Below, piece by piece: positions 53,774 to 59,632 of a stretch of 59,632 nucleotides of DNA. This DNA is from an uncultured Porphyromonadaceae bacterium (GTDB lineage: Bacteria > Bacteroidota > Bacteroidia > Bacteroidales > Muribaculaceae). The position numbers and the translations under genes were made by a program. Each line of letters begins with the position of its first letter. The first letter of the stretch is position 1. The notes below the pieces were generated by a model, which saw nothing but the letters and a program-made list of their open reading frames with translations, was not told the origin of the DNA and made no database searches. Where the stretch lies: positions 1 through 59,632 of the forward strand of contig URAU01000016.1 of NCBI GenBank assembly GCA_900545955.1, written 5' to 3'.

Positions 53774-53892
53774 ATACAATAATCAGGCTTATTTTCAGTT
53801 ATATATTGTGTGGGAATAAATATATCCCAATGGCCTATGAGCCTCCGTTCCCGCCACCCAATCCACACTCTTTCAGTCTGATTGACCGTAAA

Positions 53893-55113
53893 ATGAAAAG
53901 AATAATCCCGTATATTGTCCTGGTTGCCGCGGCCGCCTTCTGCGCGTTCAGCGCCGCAGCCGACGACATCAAGGAAGACTTCAACCCTATCGAGACGGGC
54001 GTAACATCGCTCAGTATCGCTCCCGATGCCCGTGGCGCAGCCATGGGCGACCTCGGCGCGGCCACCGACCCCGACGCCAACTCGCAATACTGGAACCCCT
54101 CGAAATACGCCTTCGCCTACTCGCAGGCTGCCGTCTCGCTGAGCTATACACCATGGCTCCGCAAACTCGTCAACGACATCTTCCTGGCCAACCTTGCAGG
54201 CTACTGGAAAATCGGCAGCAACGACAACCAGGCCATCTCCGCCTCGCTCCGCTACTTCTCGCTCGGCGAGGTGACGACCTCCAGCCCCGCCAATCAGGCC
54301 GCTTCCAGCATCAACCCCTACGAAATGGCTATCGACGTAGGCTACTCACGCAAACTCTCCGAGAAATTCTCGATGGGTATCGTGTTCCGCTACATCTATT
54401 CCGACCTGGGTTATAACTCAACCTCCGACGTGGGCGACAACCAGACCGGCGCATCAGCCTTCTCCGCCGACATCTCCGGCTACTACACCACCTACCCCAT
54501 CATCGGCCAGAACGAATGCCAGTTCTCCTGGGGCTTCGATATATCCAACATCGGTACCAAAGTGAGCTACGACCGCGGAGCCAATCCCGCGTTCCTCCCC
54601 ACCAACCTCCGCCTCGGAACCATGTTCATGTTCCCTCTCGCCGACTACCACAACCTCGCCATCTCGCTCGACCTTAACAAGCTGCTCGTGCCCACCCGCC
54701 CGCGCCAGAAGGACTACACGAAAGTCGTCGACGGCGTCGAAGTGCCCGACCAGGAAGAATGGCAGCGCGCCTACCAGGACTGGCAGGACATGTCGCCAAT
54801 CTCCGGCATCTTCAAATCCTTCACCGACGCCCCCGGCGGCTTCAGCGAAGAGCTCAAGGAAATCAACTACTCTCTTGGCGCCGAATACAGCTACAACCAG
54901 CAATTCTTCGTGCGCGCCGGCTACTACCACGAGAGCCAGTGGAAAGGCAACCGCCAGTACTTCGGCTTCGGCGCCGGATTCTCGCTCAACGTAGTGCGCC
55001 TCGACGCATCCTACATGCTCGCCACCGCCCAGAGCTCCCCGCTCGACCAGACCCTCCGCTTCACGCTCACATTCGACATGGACGGAATCAAAAACCTCTT
55101 CTCGCGCAAATAA
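53893..55113 (+). CDS. porV: Type IX secretion outer-membrane protein PorV
   Basis: PorV is an outer-membrane barrel that carries type IX cargo from the translocon to PorU and forms part of the attachment complex. The 406 residues have a signal peptide (MKRIIPYIVLVAAAAFCAFS, then AAADD). The early motif TSLSIAPDARGAAMGDLGAA, followed by DPDANSQYWNPSKYAF, is the PorV/PorQ signature, and a FadL-like barrel follows. The closing strand has LRFTLTFDMDGI. The start at 53893 is set by the signal peptide. porU lies 8 kb upstream, and ispF follows after 21 bases. Confidence 0.92.
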   Translation: MKRIIPYIVLVAAAAFCAFSAAADDIKEDFNPIETGVTSLSIAPDARGAAMGDLGAATDPDANSQYWNPSKYAFAYSQAAVSLSYTPWLRKLVNDIFLANLAGYWKIGSNDNQAISASLRYFSLGEVTTSSPANQAASSINPYEMAIDVGYSRKLSEKFSMGIVFRYIYSDLGYNSTSDVGDNQTGASAFSADISGYYTTYPIIGQNECQFSWGFDISNIGTKVSYDRGANPAFLPTNLRLGTMFMFPLADYHNLAISLDLNKLLVPTRPRQKDYTKVVDGVEVPDQEEWQRAYQDWQDMSPISGIFKSFTDAPGGFSEELKEINYSLGAEYSYNQQFFVRAGYYHESQWKGNRQYFGFGAGFSLNVVRLDASYMLATAQSSPLDQTLRFTLTFDMDGIKNLFSRK

Positions 55114-55134
55114 ACCCGAACCACCACGCAGCAT

Positions 55135-55620
55135 ATGCCCCTCCCATTCCGCATCGGCAACGGCTTCGATGTCCATCGCCTCGTAGAGGGGCGCCCCTGC
55201 ATCATCTGCGGCGTCGACATCCCCTACGAGAAAGGGCTCCTCGGCCATAGCGATGCCGACGTGGCCCTCCATGCCCTCTCCGACGCCATCCTCGGAGCAG
55301 CCGCCCTGCGCGACATCGGCTACCACTTCCCCGACACCGACCCGCGCTACAGCGGCGCCGACTCCCGTCTACTTCTGCGCCAGTGCCTGCGCCTCGTCGG
55401 TGAAAAAGGCTACGCCGTAGCCAACGTCGACATCACCGTCATCGCCCAGGCTCCCAAAATGCTCCCCTACATCGAGCAGATGCGAGCCAACGTAGCTCAG
55501 GACCTCCGCATCCCCCTCGACTGCGTCTCCGTAAAAGCCACCACCACCGAGCACCTCGGCTTCACCGGACGCTCCGAAGGCATCGCCTCCCTCGCCACCG
55601 CCCTCCTCACCACAACCTAA
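55135..55620 (+). CDS. ispF: 2-C-methyl-D-erythritol 2,4-cyclodiphosphate synthase
   Basis: IspF makes the cyclic diphosphate of the non-mevalonate isoprenoid pathway. The 161-residue protein has the zinc and substrate motifs GNGFDVHRLVEGRP, LLGHSDADVALHALSDAILG, DIGYHFPDTDPRY and the C-terminal KATTTEHLGFTGRSEGIA. Length is normal. It starts 21 bases after porV and probably shares its transcript. The final part of the gene runs straight into a repeat-rich spacer. Confidence 0.96.
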   Translation: MPLPFRIGNGFDVHRLVEGRPCIICGVDIPYEKGLLGHSDADVALHALSDAILGAAALRDIGYHFPDTDPRYSGADSRLLLRQCLRLVGEKGYAVANVDITVIAQAPKMLPYIEQMRANVAQDLRIPLDCVSVKATTTEHLGFTGRSEGIASLATALLTTT

Positions 55621-55675
55621 CCCCTCCCATTCCTCCCAATTCGCCCAATATCCCCCTAAAAAAAATAACATTTCG

Positions 55676-55726
55676 CCCCGCTACGGCGCATGGATCCTGA
55701 ACATGCTTCCATAGCGGGGCGAAGTG
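55676..55726 (+). repeat. 51-bp direct repeat, left copy
   Basis: It differs from 56382-56432 at a single base (50 of 51 identical). The unit folds as CCCCGCTA...TAGCGGGG with an inner GCATG/CATGC stem around GATCCTGAA. Confidence 0.8.
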
Positions 55727-55892
55727 CACCTGATAGCGAATCCCCGGCACCGCACTGCCCCCGATTGACCGACCGCGGGCTGTTGCCAGGTCCCTATCGG
55801 TCAATGGCGCAACCCGTCCGGAACCGCCCTCGGAATCCACCGGAGCGCATGGCGATGCCTCCTCGTTAGCCCCATAATGGCTGTCGCCGGCA

Positions 55893-56014
55893 TAGGAGGT
55901 GCGAATTATTTCGCACCTCACGCGTTCGCGCAGCGCTAATGGTATTATTAATACTCAGGAAGCGTTCATGGCCTACGCCGAATGCGTAAGGTGCGAAATA
56001 ATTCGCACCTCCTA
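55893..56014. repeat. 122-bp element with 26-bp inverted ends
   Basis: Left end 55893-55918 and right end 55989-56014 are exact reverse complements over 26 bases (each arm itself nearly palindromic, AGGTGCGAA-T...TTCGCACCT), with further partial matches inward (ACGC then TTCG). The 70-base middle has no reading frame. It resembles a miniature inverted-repeat element or a large hairpin. Confidence 0.7.
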
Positions 56015-56149
56015 ACCCTCGCCTCCCCTCCGGGCCTCCCCTGCTGCCATCCTCAGAGTAGGTAAAATTTTTGTTCCTGCTCCGAGCTTTAGTGAGGCTT
56101 CCCCTAAGGGAGTTCTGGGTTTCCCAAACCAACAATTTCCCTACATTTC

Positions 56150-56203
56150 GGTGGTTCTGTGAGCGAGCTTCAGCTCGCCGTTTTCGTCCGGATGGCTGGG
56201 CGC
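56150..56203 (+). repeat. REP-like intergenic hairpin, copy B
   Basis: Relative of 9504-9565, with core GTGAGCGAGCTTCAGCTCGCC (56159-56179) and shared downstream CGGATGGC. The loop is TTCA instead of TTCG. Confidence 0.6.
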
Positions 56204-56284
56204 CCTGAGAAAAGCAGGCGAGAGCGTAGCGAGTTCTGCCGCTCCAGCCGCAGCGCGGCCGCCTTCGCCGTGAAGCTTTTCTCC

Positions 56285-56376
56285 GCGCCCCTCGGTCTTT
56301 TGGTTCTTTTCGACCTGCGAAAAGAACGCTATTTGCGCCCTCGGCCTTTTGGTTCTTTTCAGCCTGTGAAAAGAAC
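56285..56376 (+). repeat. Two tandem 50-bp units with a GTTCTTTTC/GAAAAGAAC hairpin
   Basis: Unit 1 is 56285-56334 and unit 2 is 56335-56376. Each has GCGCCC, CTTTTG and the nine-bp hairpin GTTCTTTTC/GAAAAGAAC with different seven-base loops (GACCTGC-like and AGCCTGT). Confidence 0.65.
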
Positions 56377-56381
56377 ATACA

Positions 56382-56432
56382 CCCCGCTACGGCGCATGGA
56401 TCCTGAACATGCTTCCATAGCGGGTCGAAGTG
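56382..56432 (+). repeat. 51-bp direct repeat, right copy
   Basis: Same sequence as 55676-55726 except one base in the closing stem (GGGT for GGGG). The two copies bracket 655 bp of other repeats. Confidence 0.8.
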
Positions 56433-56655
56433 TTTTCAGTCCACCCGTTTGTCGGGTTAATTTCGGGCTAAATCCCGCTTAGTCAGGCTTAATCCTGGAA
56501 AATCCGGATTCTCTCCCAACTCATTCCCTCTTGATTACAATTTATTTGTCCTCCGAGTTTCCACTCGCCGTGTGTTCCCTGCACTATTTTTTTTCAAGTT
56601 TTTTCACAATTAAGTTTTAACAAATGGAATATGGGCGTTTTGGTTAAATTATTAT

Positions 56656-56663
56656 TAACTTTG
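56656..56663 (+). promoter_or_regulatory. -7 box before the second RNA candidate
   Basis: TAACTTTG matches TAnnTTTG. A transcript would start near 56670, about 335 bases before the collagen-like gene. Confidence 0.55.
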
Positions 56664-56717
56664 CATCTTGGATGCCGCATTTTTCATTATTGCGACAGAC
56701 AGACATATTATAAGTAA

Positions 56718-56912
56718 AGCGTTTCGCTATTTCCTACAGAGAATCTGGACAATTCGCTGAAGAAATGGAAAGAGAGTGAGACGCATGCTTAGGCGTGACC
56801 GTATGTAATTATTACATCCCGACTGCTTAAGTGTGTGTCTTAAAGACTATTTCCATTTCGGGCAGTCCAGAGCCTTCTGTAGGATAGTCGAAAAAGGCTC
56901 ACACTTTTTTAT
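56718..56912 (+). ncRNA. Second rod-shaped structured RNA candidate
   Basis: Nested pairings form one long rod: 56722-56730 with 56884-56893 (one bulge); 56733-56740 with 56876-56883; 56744-56750 with 56865-56871; 56762-56771 with 56850-56859; 56779-56793 with 56826-56840 (15 pairs including G-U); 56803-56808 with 56812-56817 at the tip. Roughly 55 pairs in total. The 3' side ends CACACTTTTTTATA. It could be a 6S-type regulator, an independent small RNA or an attenuator in the leader of the collagen-like gene (ATG at 57007). Confidence 0.6.
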
Positions 56913-57006
56913 ATTTATGTCTTAATCGAACCTTCTTATATTTCAACAAGCGAAACACATTGCACAGAGCCTTTGCATTGTAATAAACCTATCAATTTAC
57001 ATTGCT

Positions 57007-59622
57007 ATGCAACGAAAAGCTTTTGTGAAGTGCATTATGACCCTGCTGCTGGGACTGATGGCGAGTTGCAACACGATGGACTTCCTGCTCCCGGAAGGCC
57101 CACAGGGCGAACCCGGCAAGGATGGTCTGTCGGCCTACGAACTTTGGGTGGTGGAAGTGATGGCCGGACGCCTCGACTGGCCTGCCAATCAGACCTCCAT
57201 GCAGGATTTCTTCCTTTTCCTTAAAGGTGCTGAAGGCAAAGCCGGTGTTACGCCCCATGTAGGCAACAACGGCAACTGGTGGATCGGCAACACCGACACC
57301 GGCGTTCCTGCCCGAGGTAAGGACGGCCAGGACGGAAAAGATGGCCAAGATGGTAAAGACGGCGAGGACGGTCTTACCCCCTATATCGGAAGCAACGGCC
57401 ACTGGTGGATTGGGAACTCAGATACCGGCATCGCCGCCAAGGGCCAGGATGGCGCCGATGGGAAAGACGGTCAGGACGGCAAGGATGGTCAAGACGGCCA
57501 GACGCCTGTTGTCGGTACTAACGGCAACTGGTGGATTGGAGGCACTGATACCGGAATTCCTGTCCGTGGCGAAAACGGTAAAGACGGTCAGGACGGTCTT
57601 ACTCCTTACATCGGAAGCAACGGCAACTGGTGGGTCGGCGGTTACGATACCGGAATTGCCGCCCGCGGTGAATCCGGTAAGGACGGCCAGACCCCATATA
57701 TCGGAAGCAACGGCCATTGGTGGATTGGCAGCACAGATACAGGCATCTCTGCCAAAGGTAAAGACGGAGCCGACGGCAAGGACGGCCAGGATGGCAAAGA
57801 TGGCCAGGATGGCAAAGATGGCCAGGATGGTAAAAACGGAAATGATGGTTTCTCGCCTTACATCGGAAGCAACGGCAACTGGTGGATTGGCGACAAGGAT
57901 ACCGGTATCGCCGCCAAAGGTAAAGACGGTGCCGACGGCAAGGACGGTCAGAATGGTGCCGATGGCAAGGACGGTAAAGACGGCCAGAATGGTAAGGACG
58001 GTAAAGATGGTGCTTCGGCATATGAGCTTTGGCGCAACGCCGTAGCTGCCGGTCTAATTATCGACCCGCTTACCGGCGAGCGCTGGGATACATCGCGTAC
58101 CTCCGAATCTGATTTCTATGCTTATATGGCCGGTGGCCGTGGCGATAACGGCCTGAGTGCTTATGAAATATGGAAACAAGACCTCGCCGAGCGCGCCGGA
58201 ACCGACAACCCTCTCCTCGACCCGAAGACCGGCGAGGCATGGCCTGCCGGAAAGAATTCGCTCGACGATTTCTATGAGTTTATCCGCGGTCGCGACGGCA
58301 AGGATGGCGAAGATGGTAAGGACGGCGAGGATGGCAAACCCGGTGAAATCGGTCAGCCAGGCGTCGAAGTAGTGATTATCGCCGGTGTGCCTAACGTTGT
58401 GGCTCAGTTCTCGCAGTCGGAGTTCGGCGAATACGTTCGCACCACCGATGGAGGCGTCCTCTACCGCGTATACGACGAGGAAGGCGTAGCTGCCCCCGGA
58501 GCCGTGGTAACCGGTCTTCCCGGCATCGACGGAAAGACATATACCGCCGATGCAAACGGTGAATTCATCGTTCCCCGCGAGGATCTCCCCTCCGTTCAGG
58601 ATATCAACGCCCGCTGGGGCACTACCCGATCTGTTTCTATAGCCGGAAAGACTCCTGTTCAGTCGGCCCGCAACACTTACGTCCCCAACCGCGTTGATAC
58701 CCGCATCCGAGTAACAAGAGCATCCTTTTCATCATCCACATTGAGTAATGTTGTTTGCCAGATTGTGTATTATGAAATAGAACGTAAGCTGAACCCTGAA
58801 GATGACTGGCAATCTTTGCCTTCTTATCTGCCTAAAGCAGGAGAATTGAAGGTTGATGCCCCAGAGACATATGGACGTACAAGTACATCAAAAAAATCTA
58901 CAAAGTTGCAGATTTATTCAAATAGCTCCGAGGTTTCAGCTGCAGGATATAATTTCAGAGTCTGGATATATCTGAAAATGCGGGAAAACGTACTTGGTCA
59001 AAAAAATCGCTATTCCACTTTCGCCACAAATGCAGATACTTATTATACCCTGGAACTAACCAACGAATACTATGGAGAGAAAGCAAAATGGAATGGCAAT
59101 GCCTTGCTTCCAGTAGGACAAATGGGTCCGATAGTCAAATCCATAGCATTAAAGACATTCCGAAGTGGAGCCGACGCTTCGTTTGCAAGCCTTTCGGGTG
59201 AGTTCGATTTCTCTCACATCGATTTCACAAAGATTATCAAGGGCCAGAAACTATCGGAACAAACAAACGGAATGCAACTTTTAGAACCTGACTATTACGA
59301 CGAAGCATCGGCCAAAACAAGGAACGATAGTTATCTCAATTTATCCTATACTTCGAGTGCTGGCTCTCAAAGCACCGACAGTTCCCGCAATAAATCCGGT
59401 TACAATTCACCGTCATTCAATATACTTTCTCCTTTCCTAAACTCTGAACTTTCTACACGAACTGGTGATGGTCTTCTCAGATACACCGTCGGCAAGCTGG
59501 AGCGTGTAGGCACCACCGGAACGACCTTCAAGGTAACGCCCACAATAGCCGAACATCCGGCAATCACGGTAACTTATTGTCTGTTCCTGAAAATGGTTGA
59601 CTCTGTTTGGTATGTTTACTGA
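57007..59622 (+). CDS. Collagen-like modular surface lipoprotein
   Basis: The 871-residue protein has a lipoprotein signal (LLLGLMASC). From residue 30 to about 455 it alternates Gly-x-y triplets (GKDGQDGKDGQDGKDG and similar) with two module types. One is TPYIGSNGNWWIGxxDTG (about six copies between residues 80 and 305); the other is SAYELW...DFY-x-Y/F (about three copies, near 38, 340 and 385). A distinct C-terminal region (about 460-871) has no triplets and looks like beta-rich Ig-type domains. It is probably anchored in the outer membrane and displayed on the surface as an adhesin-like stalk. The DNA beyond about 58700 is clearly more A/T-rich. The gene is complete, ending ten bases before the window edge. 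Confidence 0.82.
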   Translation: MQRKAFVKCIMTLLLGLMASCNTMDFLLPEGPQGEPGKDGLSAYELWVVEVMAGRLDWPANQTSMQDFFLFLKGAEGKAGVTPHVGNNGNWWIGNTDTGVPARGKDGQDGKDGQDGKDGEDGLTPYIGSNGHWWIGNSDTGIAAKGQDGADGKDGQDGKDGQDGQTPVVGTNGNWWIGGTDTGIPVRGENGKDGQDGLTPYIGSNGNWWVGGYDTGIAARGESGKDGQTPYIGSNGHWWIGSTDTGISAKGKDGADGKDGQDGKDGQDGKDGQDGKNGNDGFSPYIGSNGNWWIGDKDTGIAAKGKDGADGKDGQNGADGKDGKDGQNGKDGKDGASAYELWRNAVAAGLIIDPLTGERWDTSRTSESDFYAYMAGGRGDNGLSAYEIWKQDLAERAGTDNPLLDPKTGEAWPAGKNSLDDFYEFIRGRDGKDGEDGKDGEDGKPGEIGQPGVEVVIIAGVPNVVAQFSQSEFGEYVRTTDGGVLYRVYDEEGVAAPGAVVTGLPGIDGKTYTADANGEFIVPREDLPSVQDINARWGTTRSVSIAGKTPVQSARNTYVPNRVDTRIRVTRASFSSSTLSNVVCQIVYYEIERKLNPEDDWQSLPSYLPKAGELKVDAPETYGRTSTSKKSTKLQIYSNSSEVSAAGYNFRVWIYLKMRENVLGQKNRYSTFATNADTYYTLELTNEYYGEKAKWNGNALLPVGQMGPIVKSIALKTFRSGADASFASLSGEFDFSHIDFTKIIKGQKLSEQTNGMQLLEPDYYDEASAKTRNDSYLNLSYTSSAGSQSTDSSRNKSGYNSPSFNILSPFLNSELSTRTGDGLLRYTVGKLERVGTTGTTFKVTPTIAEHPAITVTYCLFLKMVDSVWYVY

Positions 59623-59632
59623 TATTGGTTTA

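Larger units (their letters stand above)
53546..53892. other. Spacer between the BI-1 gene and porV
   Basis: About 350 bases: a GC-rich hairpin (53574-53609), the 130-bp element copy 2 (53643-53773) and about 120 A/T-rich bases of porV leader. No TAnnTTTG box was identified for porV. Confidence 0.55.
55621..57006. other. Long non-coding repeat island and RNA region
   Basis: About 1.4 kb without a credible gene. It contains two 51-bp direct repeats (55676-55726 and 56382-56432) and a 122-bp element with inverted ends (55893-56014). A REP-like hairpin (56150-56203), two 50-bp tandem hairpin units (56285-56376), a promoter-like box (56656-56663) and the structured RNA candidate (56718-56912) follow. 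A 170-residue minus-strand reading frame across the repeats is not supported. Confidence 0.65.

Noticed and set aside
55893..56014. Intact insertion sequence
   Set aside because: Inverted ends are present but the interior has no transposase gene.
55866..56378. Minus-strand frame of 170 codons across the repeat island
   Set aside because: It is built from the repeats themselves, is extremely Arg/Lys/Ser-rich, has no domain and no ribosome-binding context.
57300..58045. Secondary frames in the collagen-like gene
   Set aside because: They are produced by the repetitive Gly-x-y codons; the frame with signal peptide and modules is the real gene.

Overview
The window looks like a chromosomal segment of a gut-type Bacteroidales bacterium, most likely Muribaculaceae or a close relative. 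Four things point there. Many genes and RNAs have the Bacteroidetes promoter (TTG/TTTG, about 19-24 bases, TAnnTTTG). The ssrA tag ends in GENNYALAA. Type IX secretion genes (porU, a porU paralogue, porV) are present. Several families are typical of the phylum (DUF4286, DUF4292, DUF4294, WbqC, SusD-free surface lipoproteins, AspD-AspT). The DNA is GC-rich except at the toxin-antitoxin locus, in parts of the non-coding regions and in the last third of the collagen-like gene. No rRNA, CRISPR array, intact insertion sequence or prophage was seen.

Layout. 0.5-2.9 kb: an AraC regulator, a metallophosphoesterase lipoprotein and a small exported protein. 3.0-9.5 kb: a porin, an imelysin lipoprotein, a di-haem oxidoreductase and a CcsA/ResB-type cytochrome c maturation protein, which read as one iron/haem envelope module. 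9.6-13.7 kb: a glycosyltransferase, DUF4286, ruvC and ppiD. 13.9-17.4 kb: the aspartate decarboxylation pair aspD-aspT on the minus strand. 17.7-22.4 kb: tRNA-Ser(CGA), YjbQ, an exported aldo-keto reductase, a bile-salt-hydrolase-like Ntn hydrolase, a toxin-antitoxin pair and ssrA. 22.6-29.9 kb: a FtsB-like protein, dapB, lepB, WbqC, a secreted GH30, DUF4294 and a second glycosyltransferase. 29.9-32.8 kb: tRNA-Pro(CGG), nadB and two iron-sulfur proteins. 32.9-35.4 kb: three consecutive FKBP isomerases. 35.5-40.6 kb: an EnvC-like protein, DUF4292, a TPR protein and dut. 41.2-55.6 kb: a rod-shaped RNA candidate, a lipoprotein, porU, rex, a degenerate FAH-like protein, a porU paralogue, argS, a BI-1 protein, porV and ispF. 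55.6-59.6 kb: a non-coding repeat island, a second rod-shaped RNA candidate and a collagen-like modular lipoprotein.

How the genes work together. PorU and PorV are partners in processing and anchoring type IX secretion cargo. AspT and AspD form an aspartate/alanine cycle that consumes protons. The di-haem protein would need the adjacent cytochrome c maturation protein. PpiD, three FKBPs and LepB make a strong envelope-folding and export theme.

The most unusual signals are non-coding. A 130-bp element occurs twice (13751-13880 and, inverted, 53643-53773), and its arms change in a compensatory way between the copies. Two long rod-like RNA candidates (41216-41431 and 56718-56912) each sit between a promoter-like box and a lipoprotein gene. 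A repeat island lies between two near-identical 51-bp direct repeats (55676-56432).
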